From the NCBI RefSeq assembly GCF_001269885.1, contig NZ_LHVH01000017.1:124001-188000 (forward strand): a stretch of DNA of 64,000 nucleotides. The letters run 5' to 3'. The notes below the pieces were generated by a model that was not told where the DNA came from, made no database searches, and saw only the letters and a program-made list of their open reading frames with translations. Positions 10,501 through 17,714 of this stretch are shown here, piece by piece. Position 1 is the first letter of the stretch. Each line of letters opens with the position of its first letter. Source of the stretch: Pseudomonas kilonensis (GTDB taxonomy: Bacteria; Pseudomonadota; Gammaproteobacteria; Pseudomonadales; Pseudomonadaceae). Both the position numbers and the translations under genes were made by a program.

Positions 10501-10999
10501 GCGCAGCATCGACGGTCAGAGCTTGCCGATGTCCCGGGTCTATCTCGATCAAATGGCAACCGCACACACCATTCGCCGGAGTTTTTTCGCCGAAAACCCG
10601 ACCGAGCCGCAAGTACAGTTCAAGCTTGAACCGTACACCCTGGACCCGGCGGTAAGCCGTGCTGAATTCCGTTTCGGTGACCAGATGCTTGAATACCGCC
10701 ACGGTCCGATCCTGCCGGTGGCGTTTACCTGGCCAAGCGACGCGCAGAATGGTCGAGCCGCCCTGGTGCTGGACAAAATGGTTGGGCGAGGCGTGGGTAT
10801 CGAGAAAAATACCGGGCCGTGGTCGCTGTTTCGGTTGTTCGACCTGATGCAGAGCGAATACCTGACCGGGCGCGATGTCCGCGTATTGAAGGCGGACCTG
10901 GGTGGCCTGCGCGCCAACTATTTGCTGACGAGCCAACGTACGCCGAACCCTTTCGACATGAGCGTGCTGCGCACATTTCGCCTGCCGGTGCAGCTTTGA
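7556..10999 (+). CDS. tssM: T6SS membrane protein TssM (IcmF)
   Basis: TssM spans the inner membrane and periplasm and forms the T6SS trans-envelope channel with TssL and TssJ. The 1147-residue product has two N-terminal transmembrane helices (about residues 15-40 and 45-70), a cytoplasmic NTPase-like domain with Walker A GPPASGKT near residue 137 and DTAGRY near 185, a third membrane helix (about 425-445) and a long periplasmic region. The Walker A motif is intact, whereas some TssM proteins have lost it. The C-terminal beta domain expected to bind TssJ is present (RAEFRFGDQMLEYRHGP). The stop overlaps the phosphatase start by one base. Confidence 0.95.
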   Translation: MKLLLRKAGAWVRQTWIWTLLAVLCIALLVWFAGPLLAVNDYKFWASPTARLLTVSVLMLGWGLAMVFVNGRGSSSTNLQQNAPEQARALHQARIDDEQREVRSRFKQALSTLRSSSLYPGRSERWRNDLPWYLLIGPPASGKTHLLDCSGLEFPLNRLERKPLGDTSGTRYCDWYFAEHAVLVDTAGRYLTQTDSDVDSSAWAVLLELLRKRRRSRPLSGVLVTVPTEVLLLGSEDEVTTLARQIRGRLQDLQQRLHVDVPVYLVLSKADGMPGFNEFFDSLTREENDQVLGASFSRDQRGGDVVVLRAEFEALLHRLNSQVIMRMHQERDPLRRSCMLDFPHQLGQLGAGLCLLVEQAFTGNVGTLRGFYLTCASSPARTNTTHSGRSRFIHHLISRVIFPEADLTDLVQRERRRLHWGQRALYFGALTVIGLCGLLWAHGFSANHERLDSLRTLTQRWDQQQSVQANADDWAAMLESLDLRFEATQVFPPYRAVPLHERVGLYQGEASNPAVTDAYERELQERLLPKVAQRLEAHVRNNWNDREQLLNSLRAYLMLGLQERRDVAWLKDWLANDGSLRHPGNTALQEGLNAHLERLLELPFIHALNEPLVAQAREALRRESLAAVVYRMLHEQASHLPQYRLSQHLGSQGALLVGTDRMIPGFYTRQGYERYFSVQGTALVTELLRDNWVLGEGEGLSGMDMRRLMVELEQLYFRDYADHWSEAVGQVALQTISNAGEGAEQLAGLTSAHSPILRMLVQVREHTRIQAVVEQIDDLTQAAGNVGHAVTKLAAVAGKASASLTESLPDTAQKSLRRRFEPLHRLLDPDNGPTADLVQALRAIDEVQLQLANLARASAPEQAAFELARHRMGGQRDALSHLRGASARLPRPVSAWFNVMAEDSWRLVLDDSYRYLNQRYQSELYSFYGKAINKRYPFSAHSASDVALNDFREFFKDQGIVDRFFDNYMQPFISGSAGHYRLRSIDGQSLPMSRVYLDQMATAHTIRRSFFAENPTEPQVQFKLEPYTLDPAVSRAEFRFGDQMLEYRHGPILPVAFTWPSDAQNGRAALVLDKMVGRGVGIEKNTGPWSLFRLFDLMQSEYLTGRDVRVLKADLGGLRANYLLTSQRTPNPFDMSVLRTFRLPVQL

Positions 11000-11721
11000 T
11001 GGAGGCCGGCCCCTGGTACAGCGCCGCGCGCACGGACCCTGGCAAGACCCGGCCACGTAATGAGGATGCTTTTCTCGATTGCCCACAACAGGGGGTGTGG
11101 GCGGTGGCCGACGGCATGGGTGGCCACTCGGGGGGCGACATTGCCAGCCAGCTGATCGTTGCCAACCTGACGGAACTGCCGCTGTACCGGGACTTGGCTG
11201 AACGTTCGAAAGCGGTGCGCCAATGCCTGCGCTGGACCAACCGACGACTGAGCCAGGAGCTGACCGTCACCGACGATCATCCCGGCATTATCGGCAGCAC
11301 CGTGGTGGCGCTGTTGCTGGAAGGAAACCGCGGGGTCTGCATCTGGGCGGGCGACAGCCGTTGTTATCTGTGGCGTGGTCGGCGACTGTACCAACTGACC
11401 AAGGACCACTCACTGCAACAGCAACTGATCGACACGCAACACATCAGCCGCGGTGAGGCCTGCGCCCATCCTGCGGCCAAGGCACTGACCCGCGCGGTCG
11501 GTGCCGCCCCAGAGTTGAGGCTGGAGGTGCTGGAGCTGGATGTTCACCCGGGCGATACGTTCTTGCTGTGCAGTGACGGCCTGTACCAAGGCCTTGGCGC
11601 GCAAGCCCTTGGCAGTGCCTTGGACCTGGCTTCGCCGCGCGTGGCGTTGGAGCATCTTTTCGACGACGTTCTGCGTGGCCCGGCACGGGATAACCTGACG
11701 GCCGTGGTGGTCCGCCCGTGA
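10999..11721 (+). CDS. stp1: T6SS PP2C-type serine/threonine phosphatase
   Basis: A metal-dependent protein phosphatase of 240 residues that would reverse phosphorylation by the adjacent kinase, on FHA-linked targets. PP2C metal-binding motifs are all visible: RNEDAF near residue 20, VADGMGGHSGG near 36, WAGDSRCYLWR, LLCSDGL and DNLTAVVV at the C-terminus. The frame is open upstream inside tssM, but ATG 10999 overlaps the tssM stop by one base and gives the family length with MEAGPWYSAARTDPGKTRPRNED at the N-terminus. It corresponds to stp1 of HSI-II and PppA of HSI-I. GTGA overlap with the kinase gene implies coupled translation. Confidence 0.93.
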   Translation: MEAGPWYSAARTDPGKTRPRNEDAFLDCPQQGVWAVADGMGGHSGGDIASQLIVANLTELPLYRDLAERSKAVRQCLRWTNRRLSQELTVTDDHPGIIGSTVVALLLEGNRGVCIWAGDSRCYLWRGRRLYQLTKDHSLQQQLIDTQHISRGEACAHPAAKALTRAVGAAPELRLEVLELDVHPGDTFLLCSDGLYQGLGAQALGSALDLASPRVALEHLFDDVLRGPARDNLTAVVVRP

Positions 11722-12650
11722 ATGAAGAGGGTAGCCACCCGACGTATTCCACCTTCGCCAACGCTGTGCCTACTGTGGCATCCAACCAGCTTTGCGTCAG
11801 CGAAACACCGGACATACTCACAGGACGCTATCGCCTTGAACGCTTGCTTGGGGCGGGTGGCATGGGGGTTGTTTACCGCGCGCGGGATCTGCTGCACGAA
11901 CAGTTCGCTGATCCCGATCCATACCTTGCCGTGAAGATGCTCAGCGAGGTATTCGACGCATCACCCGATGCGAGTGCGCTGCTCTACAGCGAGTTCGCCC
12001 TGACGCGGCGATTGCACCACCCGAATATTTTGCGCCCCTACACCTTCGAAGTGGATGCCGCCCAAAGACGGGCCTTCATCACCATGGAACTGATGCGCGG
12101 CCTGACCTTGGACAAACTGCTTTGCGAACGGCCCCTCGGGCTGCCTTGGCCCGAACTGAAGGCTATCGCCGTGCCGCTGCTGGATGCCCTGGCGTACGCC
12201 CACGGCCGTGGCGTGCTGCATGGCGACGTGAAGCCAAGCAACGTCATGTTGAGCGAAGAAGGCCTGCGCCTGTTCGATTTCGGTTTGGGCCTGGCCGAAG
12301 AAGGGCCTTCTCAGCATCTGCCAAACCTGAACCGTGAACGCCTTAACGCCTGGACCCCTGGTTACGCGGCGCCTGAACTGCTTGAAGGTGCGCCCCTTTC
12401 AGCGGGTGCCGATGTCTACGCTGTGGCTTGCGTGCTGTATGAACTGGCGAGCGGCCAACACCCGTTCCGACGGCTACCTTCCACCCAGGCTCGCGATAGC
12501 CGGTTGGAGCGCCCACTCAAGGCGCCACGCAACCTGCCCAGGCGTTGCTGGCCGGCGCTGCGGATGGCGTTGGCATTTGATCCGGGGCAGCGGCGTATGG
12601 GTGCGGCTCAGTTACGTGATGCCTTGGGTGATGTTTCGTCCTGGTGGTGA
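11718..12650 (+). CDS. stk1: T6SS serine/threonine protein kinase
   Basis: A Hanks-type kinase of 310 residues that would phosphorylate T6SS components recognised by the FHA protein. The glycine loop GAGGMGVVY is near residue 40, the VAIK-like lysine is in LAVKML, the catalytic loop is HGDVKPSN near residue 168 (Gly in place of the usual Arg of HRD), DFG follows near 188, and APELLEG marks the activation segment. No transmembrane helix or periplasmic sensor domain follows the kinase fold, unlike PpkA, so it matches the short Stk1 type. The GTG start 11718 overlaps the phosphatase stop. The gene ends 17 bases before the IS110 insertion and appears complete. Confidence 0.92.
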   Translation: MNEEGSHPTYSTFANAVPTVASNQLCVSETPDILTGRYRLERLLGAGGMGVVYRARDLLHEQFADPDPYLAVKMLSEVFDASPDASALLYSEFALTRRLHHPNILRPYTFEVDAAQRRAFITMELMRGLTLDKLLCERPLGLPWPELKAIAVPLLDALAYAHGRGVLHGDVKPSNVMLSEEGLRLFDFGLGLAEEGPSQHLPNLNRERLNAWTPGYAAPELLEGAPLSAGADVYAVACVLYELASGQHPFRRLPSTQARDSRLERPLKAPRNLPRRCWPALRMALAFDPGQRRMGAAQLRDALGDVSSWW

Positions 12651-12690
12651 CATCCCCCCTGTGGGAGATTCTATGGTACGGGGCTACCCC

Positions 12691-13638
12691 TTAAATGCCT
12701 TTCGGTAAGTATTCGCTCTGGTTCTTCAGCAGGGCGAATACCACTCGGGCAAGCTTGCGGGCCAGTGCCACTAATGCTTCGGTTGTGCTGAGTCCCCGGG
12801 CCCTCAGTGCCTCATAAAAACCCTTCCATGCCGCTGTGCGCCTCGCCGACATCGCGGCGTTATGCATCAATCGACGTGCCTCTGGGTCACCTCGCTTAGA
12901 CAAGCAGCGGCGTCCCTTCTTTTTCCCAGAATCCGATATACGCAGGTCTAGGCCCAGAAAAGCGATGAAGGCATCGGCATTTCTGAAATCTCCACGCTGA
13001 AACGACGTGAGCAAACGGGCACCGCTCAATAGGCCAATGCCTTCGACTTTCATGCAACGCTTGAGCTGAGCGCCCAAGCCAGCTGCTTCCAACTGCGTCT
13101 GGATTGTTTTCTCGAGCAAGATTTCCAGTCGTTGCATGGCCTTTATCTGGTGCTCAAACGCCGTTTTGAGCAACGGTTCGTTGGACCAACTTTGCTTGAG
13201 GCTGACACGCGCCTGGACCAAGGCTGCCCGGCGCCGGAAAAGGCTTATAAGACGGCAATACAGGGGCGAAGGCGGAGTCCACGGGTGCAACTGGTGGCCT
13301 TCGTTGTTCAAGTAGCGAGCCAACAACCGAGCATCCAGCGCATCGGTTTTAGCGCGAACTTTCACACCTTTGCGGTAATGGCTGAGCTCGTAGCCGCCGA
13401 TCATGTAGATCACACAGCCTTGCGCATAAGCCAGGTCGGCGAATTCCTGGTGATAGATATTGGTGGCTTCGATGGCGACATCCACTGGCGCGGGCAGCTC
13501 CTTGAGCCACTTCTTGATCGCAGCTTTGGTGTTGGGGATCGCTTCCAGTCGATCTGTTTCTGCGTGATAAATCACTAACTCATCTTTGGCGACATCAACA
13601 CCCACGATCGGCTTTGCGACAGAAACCGGCATTGCCAT
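12691..13638 (-). CDS. IS110-family transposase (bridge-RNA-guided recombinase)
   Basis: The 315-residue product has the two-domain IS110 layout. An N-terminal RuvC-like DEDD domain begins at VGVDVAKDELVIYHAE (first Asp near residue 14) and continues through AIEATNIYHQEFADLAY and KTDALDARLLARYL. The C-terminal Transposase_20 domain contains VEGIGLLSGARLLTSF, DAFIAFLGLDLR and SKRGDPEARRLMHNAAM, where the catalytic serine of the family lies. Length and motifs are intact, so the element may be active. ATG 13638 is preceded on the minus strand by the predicted bridge RNA, from which it is separated by about 30 bases. The stop lies only 23 bases from the element's right end. Confidence 0.95.
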   Translation of the reverse strand: MAMPVSVAKPIVGVDVAKDELVIYHAETDRLEAIPNTKAAIKKWLKELPAPVDVAIEATNIYHQEFADLAYAQGCVIYMIGGYELSHYRKGVKVRAKTDALDARLLARYLNNEGHQLHPWTPPSPLYCRLISLFRRRAALVQARVSLKQSWSNEPLLKTAFEHQIKAMQRLEILLEKTIQTQLEAAGLGAQLKRCMKVEGIGLLSGARLLTSFQRGDFRNADAFIAFLGLDLRISDSGKKKGRRCLSKRGDPEARRLMHNAAMSARRTAAWKGFYEALRARGLSTTEALVALARKLARVVFALLKNQSEYLPKGI

Positions 13639-13666
13639 TGAAAATCTTCCGGGCTAAGGTTTGAAC

Positions 13667-13830
13667 ACTTGAAGGGTTCACCCAGAGGCGCAGGCTTGTT
13701 CCTATCGTCGGTCTAGGCCAGATGCATTCTTTATCGGCGCTTGGGTGAAAGGAGGAGGGGTGAAATCTCCCACGGTCTGTACTGCGCGAACAGTCAGAAT
13801 CGAGCTTTGTCCCTCCTCCTCCCTTCAAGT
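13667..13830 (-). ncRNA. Predicted IS110 bridge RNA
   Basis: Read on the minus strand, a 10-bp outer stem (CCCTTCAAGT 13821-13830 with ACTTGAAGGG 13667-13676) encloses two stem-loops. The first has stem arms 13811-13819 and 13751-13759 (CCCTCCTCC/GGAGGAGGG); its loop carries AAGCTCG (complement of 13801-13807) and GTGGGAG (complement of 13767-13773), matching the left side of the REP target and the complement of its core plus right side. The second has arms 13742-13749 and 13677-13684 (TGGGTGAA/TTCACCCA); its loop carries AGAAT (complement of 13726-13730) and ACAAG (complement of 13695-13699), matching the element's right end and the complement of core plus left end. This is the target loop and donor loop order known from IS621. 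Confidence 0.85.
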
Positions 13831-13843
13831 CCTACCATACAAG

Positions 13844-14175
13844 CGAGCTTGCTCGCGATGGCGGCCTGTCAGCTGGCTTTGCTCTTGTTGACTGGGTACA
13901 TATCCGTTTTCGTGGTAACGGCTACTTATGGTTCCGCCCTGACGGCGGCTCACTTTTGAGAAGCGCAAAAGTAAGCAAAACGCTCCTGCCCCACCACTCG
14001 GTGCCTCGCTAGTGCTCGGCATGCCCTCACTCCGGCATTGCTCCGTGGGCCCGCCGCGAAGGGCCATCCATGGCCCAGCGCGGCTATCCCGGCATCCATG
14101 CCGGGTTACCCACTCCACAATGCCTGCGTTCGGCCATCGTGGTTAACGGGGCGCCGAGATCAACGTCCACCGCGA
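13844..14175 (-). repeat. Long intergenic repeat, copy 1 (inverted)
   Basis: About 330 bp that recur, inverted relative to this copy, at 14581-14915 and 15842-16179. Landmarks shared by all copies are ATATGTACCCAGTCA/its complement, a TGAGCCGCCGTCAGGGCGGAAC block, GCGTTTTGCTTACTTTTGCGC, GGGCCATGGATGGCCC and a GTTAACCACGATGGC end. A REP forms the outer edge. Small open frames in it are not conserved in start or frame and I do not call them genes. Similar long repeats are common between genes of fluorescens-group genomes. Confidence 0.85.
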
Positions 14176-14580
14176 GGCGGCCTTATAGCCGACCTGGCTC
14201 TCCCGGTCGTACACCTGTCAGATCTGTGGGAGCAAAGCTTGCTCGCGAGGCGGCCTAGTAGCCGACCTGGCTCTCTTGGTCGTACACCTGTCAGATCTGT
14301 GGGAGCAAAGCTTGCTCGCGATGGCGGCCTAACAGTCGACCGGGTTCTGGCAGCTGTACTTCGACCCAACTGTGGGAGCGAGCCTGCTCGCGAAAGCGGC
14401 CTGACAACCGACCTAGCTCTGGCGGCTGTACTTCAATCCAAGTGTGTGCGAGCTTGCTCGCGAAGGCGGTGTCACAGTCGGTGGAGATGTTGAATTTGCC
14501 GGCCTCTTCGCGAGCAAGCCCGCTCCCACAGGGAAAACGCGGTCCCACCAAGAACCAGGTCGGCTACTTGGCCGCCTCGT
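14176..14580. repeat. REP array
   Basis: Five or more REP units (GTGGGAGC[A/G]...GCTTGCTCGCG) lie in the same orientation between 14226 and 14470, spaced by roughly 75-80 bases with similar spacers (CCTGTCAGATCT, GGCAGCTGTACTTC). One opposite unit follows at 14509-14531 (CGCGAGCAAGCCCGCTCCCACAGG). No gene is visible in this stretch. Confidence 0.85.
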
Positions 14581-14915
14581 GGTGGACGTTGATCTCGGCG
14601 CCCCGTTAACCACGATGGCCGCACGCAGGCATTGCGCAGTGGGCACCTCGGCATGGATGCCGAGGTAGCCGCGCTGGGCCATGGATGGCCCTTCGCGGCG
14701 GCCCACGGAGCAATGCCTTCGTTCAGGCATGCCGAGCCTAGGCGAGGCACCGAGTGGTGGGCATGAGCGTTTTGCTTACTTTTGCGCTCTTCAACAGTGA
14801 GCCGCCGTCAGGGCGGAACCCTAAGCCGCCGTGACCGCAGCAATGGATATGTACCCAGTCAGCAAGAGCAAGGCCAGCTGTCAGGCCGCCATCGCGGGCA
14901 AGCCTTGCTCCCACA
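14581..14915 (+). repeat. Long intergenic repeat, copy 2
   Basis: Second copy of the roughly 330-bp repeat, inverted relative to copy 1 and direct relative to copy 3. It begins GGTGGACGTTGATCTCGG and ends in a REP (GCGGGCAAGCCTTGCTCCCACAG). It differs from the others by scattered substitutions, for example GACCGCAGCAATGG in place of TACCACGAAAACGG before ATATGTACCC. Together copies 1 and 2 form a large inverted repeat around the REP array. Confidence 0.85.
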
Positions 14916-15106
14916 GAATTTGTGGCCGGTCTGACAGACGCGGCGACTTTTCCGACGAAGTTTTAAGGTTGCTGCTCGGAAGCGGTATCTCTAGCTTGTT
15001 CGGGTCGCTGCCCATTCAGCGATCGGGACTGCAAGCCCGCCGAATTCGTTAGGCGCCAGCGCCCGGACCCAATGTCTCGGGCTCCAATTGATGCAGGAGC
15101 GCCGCT

Positions 15107-15451
15107 ATGAAAAAACATCACCCTTCTTCGCCATCAGAGTCTACCTTCCCCTACAACGACCCCGATCCGGAAAAGCTCCAAGAGGCCGCAGATCGAGCAC
15201 TCGATTACCACCTGGGCACTCACCCCAAACCCAAAACCTCAACTCAAGTTTTCACCGTCATCGATACCCTCGACACCGAGTGCCTGCTAGCAAATCTCAG
15301 CGAAACCCTGGCCTCGGCCAGTGCCATGGTCAACGACCTGGCGTTCGATCTGGAAGGCTCGCGGCGGCATGTCGCGCTCGGCGTGGCGCAGATGATTGAC
15401 TTGAGTGAGTTGTTGGCCAATCGAGCGCTGGATATCGTCGACCCGCGTTAA
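15107..15451 (+). CDS. DUF6124-like small conserved protein
   Basis: A 114-residue soluble protein of unknown function. The N-terminus has a basic KKHHPS start and a DPDPEKLQEAADRALDYHL segment, and the C-terminal half is predicted mostly helical (CLLANLSETLASASAMVNDLAFDL ... ALGVAQMIDLSELLANRALD). This layout resembles the DUF6124 proteins of Pseudomonas. ATG 15107 is preceded by GCAGGAGCG. The gene stands alone between two long-repeat copies, with a moderately conserved-looking leader of about 180 bases (14925-15106) that may carry its promoter. I know of no assigned function. Confidence 0.75.
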   Translation: MKKHHPSSPSESTFPYNDPDPEKLQEAADRALDYHLGTHPKPKTSTQVFTVIDTLDTECLLANLSETLASASAMVNDLAFDLEGSRRHVALGVAQMIDLSELLANRALDIVDPR

Positions 15452-15499
15452 CCAAGTGTGGCGAGGGGATTTAGCGAAGCGTCGCATCGCCCCGCTGGG

Positions 15500-15841
15500 C
15501 TGTGGGAGCAAAGCTTGCTCGCGAGGCGGCCTGACAGCCGACCTAGCTCTCCGGCCGTGCCCTAATCCAACTGTGGGAGCGGGCTTGCTCGCGAAAGCGG
15601 CAGCACATTCAGCATTGATGCAAGCAGACCCACCGCTATCGCGAGCAAGCTCGGCTCCCACAGGGATCTGCGGTGGACACTGATCTTATAAACGACCAAA
15701 AACCTATGTGGGCGAGCTTGCTCGCGATAGCGGTGGGTCAGTCACATGGATGTTGGGTTTGCCGGCCTCTTCGCGAGCAAGCCCGCTCCCACAGGGGAAA
15801 CGCGGTCCACATAGAACTAGGTCGGCTACTAGGCCGCCTCG
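15500..15841. repeat. REP array downstream of the DUF6124 gene
   Basis: Direct REP units near 15500 and 15570 are followed by an opposite unit near 15640-15662, another direct unit near 15708-15735 and an opposite unit near 15770-15800. The paired opposite units form REPIN-like hairpins. No coding potential is visible; the downstream edge runs straight into long repeat copy 3. Confidence 0.85.
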
Positions 15842-16179
15842 TGGTGGACGTTGATCTCGGGCGCCCCGTTAACCACGATGGCTGAGCGAAGGTATTGCGC
15901 AGTGGGCAACCCGGCATGGATGCCGGGTTAGCCGCGCTGGGCCATGGATGGCCCTTCGCGGCGGCCCACGGAGCAGTACCTTCGTTCAGGCATGCCGAGC
16001 CTAGGCGAGGCACCAAGTGGTGGGGCAGGAGCGTTTTGCTTACTTTTGCGCTTCTCAAAAGTGAGCCGCCGTCAGGGCGGAACCCTAAGCCGCCGTTACC
16101 ACGAAAACGGATATGTACCCAGTCAACAAGAGCAAGGCCAGCTGTCAGGCCGCCATCGCGGGCAAGCCTTGCTCCCACA
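15842..16179 (+). repeat. Long intergenic repeat, copy 3
   Basis: Third copy of the roughly 330-bp repeat, direct relative to copy 2, sharing nearly every block with it (GTTAACCACGATGGC, GGGCCATGGATGGCCC, GCCTAGGCGAGGCACC, TGAGCCGCCGTCAGGGCGG) and ending in a REP next to the efflux operon terminator. Copies 2 and 3 bracket the DUF6124 gene. Confidence 0.85.
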
Positions 16180-16202
16180 TAGGCCAGCGTTAAAGCGCAC
16201 AC

Positions 16203-16231
16203 AAACAAAAAGCCCACCTTCCGGTGGGCTT
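16203..16231 (-). terminator. Rho-independent terminator of the efflux operon
   Basis: On the minus strand a 9-bp perfect stem (AAGCCCACC/GGTGGGCTT) with a GGAA loop is followed by TTTTGTTTGT. It lies 26 bases past the outer-membrane channel gene stop, the expected end of the efflux transcript. Confidence 0.9.
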
Positions 16232-16256
16232 CGTGTTTCAACACTCAGGCATCAAA

Positions 16257-17714
16257 TCAGAACAATTTCATCTTCGGCGCTTCTTCTTTCACCGGTTCGT
16301 TCTTGCCCGTTTCGGCATTCCAACCACCGCCCAGAGCCTTGTACAAATTGACCTCACTGGTCAGTTGCGCAAGACGGTCAGTGATCAGCGATTGTTGCGC
16401 GCTGAATAACTGGCGTTGGGCGTCGAGGAAGGTCAGGTTGCTGTCGACGCCGATGCGGTAGCGACGCTCGGCCAGGCGGTAGTAGTCCTGGTTGGCGGCG
16501 ACGAAGTCGGTCTGGGCCTGCAACTGTTCGTTGTAGGTCTGACGCGCGGCCAGGCCGTCGGAGACTTCCTGGAACGCCGTCTGAATCGACTTCTCGTACT
16601 GCGCGACGTTGATGTCTTTCTGGATCTTGGCGTAGTCCAGGCTCGCGCGCAGGCTACCGGCGTTGAAGATCGGCAGGTTGATTTGCGGCGCGAAGGTCCA
16701 GGTGCCCGAACCACCCTTGAACAGGCCGGACAGGTCCGGGCTCAGGGTGCCGGCGTTGGCCGTCAGGCTGATGCTCGGGAAGAACGCGGCCCGTGCGGCG
16801 CCGATGTTGGCGTTGGCAGCCAGCAGGTTGCGTTCGGCCTGGAGGATGTCCGGACGACGCTGCAGCAGGTCCGACGGCAGCCCGGCCGGCATTTCGCTGA
16901 GCAGGTCATCGCTCAACGGTTGCGAGTTCAGGTTGGCCGGCAGGCCGGTGCCCAGCAGCAGGGTCAGGCTGTTTTCGTCCTGGGCGACCTGGCGGGTGTA
17001 CCGGGCCAGTTGCACACGGGCGTTTTCCACGGCGGTGCGCGCCTGGCTCAGGTCCAGGGCCGAGGCCACGCCGACTTCGGCGCTGCGCGAGGTCAGCTTG
17101 AAGCTTTGCTCGTAGGCCCCGAGGGTTTCCTGGGTCAGCTTGAGCAGTTCCTTGTCGGCTTGCCAGGTCAGGTAGGCATTGGCGACGTTGGCCACCAGGC
17201 TGATCTGGGTGCTGCGCCGGGCTTCTTCGGTGGCGAAGTAGCTTTGCAACGCTTGCTCGCTCAGGCTACGAACCCGACCGAACAGGTCCAGTTCATAGGC
17301 GCTGATGCCCAAGGTCGCCGAGTAGGAACTGCTGATCGCCGCTTCACCGGTTTGCGAAGCCCGTGCCGGTACCCGCTGGCGGCTGCCGGAGCCGGTGGCC
17401 GAGACGGCCGGGAACAGGTCCGCGCGCTGGATGCGGTACTGCGCGGCGTAGGCATCGATGTTCAGCGCCGCGACACGCAGGTCGCGGTTGTTTTCCAGGG
17501 CGACCTGGATCAGCTGTTGCAACGCCGGGTCATGGAAAAATTGCTTCCAGCCTTGCTCGGCGGCGGCCTGGCCGGGCGCATTGGCCGCCTCGTAGGCCGG
17601 CCCTTGCGGGTATTGCGCCGCGACCGGTGCGTCGGGCCGCTGATAGTCGGGGATCAGCGAGCAACCGCTGAGCACGACGGCGGCGATGGTCAGGGAGAGT
17701 AGCGACTTGCTCAT
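16257..17714 (-). CDS. emhC: Outer-membrane channel of RND pump (EmhC/TtgC, OprM family)
   Basis: The trimeric TolC-like outer-membrane exit duct of the tripartite pump. The 485-residue product has a lipoprotein signal with lipobox VVLSGC at residues 14-19, followed by LIPDYQRP typical of OprM, and the two repeated channel halves ([15 protein letters not shown] ... [16 protein letters not shown]). The start overlaps the emhB stop by 4 bases. The C-terminal tail is Lys/Glu rich. Length is normal for the family. It is the last gene of the operon emhA-emhB-emhC. TtgC of P. putida and OprM of P. aeruginosa are the equivalents. Confidence 0.93.
   Translation of the reverse strand: MSKSLLSLTIAAVVLSGCSLIPDYQRPDAPVAAQYPQGPAYEAANAPGQAAAEQGWKQFFHDPALQQLIQVALENNRDLRVAALNIDAYAAQYRIQRADLFPAVSATGSGSRQRVPARASQTGEAAISSSYSATLGISAYELDLFGRVRSLSEQALQSYFATEEARRSTQISLVANVANAYLTWQADKELLKLTQETLGAYEQSFKLTSRSAEVGVASALDLSQARTAVENARVQLARYTRQVAQDENSLTLLLGTGLPANLNSQPLSDDLLSEMPAGLPSDLLQRRPDILQAERNLLAANANIGAARAAFFPSISLTANAGTLSPDLSGLFKGGSGTWTFAPQINLPIFNAGSLRASLDYAKIQKDINVAQYEKSIQTAFQEVSDGLAARQTYNEQLQAQTDFVAANQDYYRLAERRYRIGVDSNLTFLDAQRQLFSAQQSLITDRLAQLTSEVNLYKALGGGWNAETGKNEPVKEEAPKMKLF

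Larger units (their letters stand above)
12668..13843 (-). mobile_element. IS110-family insertion sequence inserted in a REP
   Basis: About 1.18 kb holding one transposase gene and a roughly 205-bp noncoding 5' end. The left flank CTGTGGGAG (12659-12667) and right flank CGAGCTTGCTCGCG (13844-13857) rejoin to the canonical REP GTGGGAGCGAGCTTGCTCGCG found throughout the window, so both edges can be placed to within the dinucleotide AG (CT on the transposase strand) present at 12666-12667 and 13842-13843. The tips carry the short inverted repeat TATGGTA/TACCATA (12672-12678 and 13833-13839). The long noncoding end lies upstream of the transposase, as in the IS110 subgroup proper. REPs are known targets of several IS110-family elements in pseudomonads and of IS621 in E. 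coli. Confidence 0.92.

Noticed and set aside
14176..14580. Regularly spaced repeats as a CRISPR array
   Set aside because: The repeats are REP palindromes, the spacers are related to each other, and there are no cas genes.
13741..14750. Several 70-150-codon frames within the REP and long-repeat region
   Set aside because: They change frame and start between repeat copies and translate REP hairpins. Such frames are frequent annotation errors in Pseudomonas.
16416..17702. A 428-codon plus-strand frame over emhC
   Set aside because: Mirror frame of an OprM-family gene. It has Gly/Gln/Val bias and no motif.
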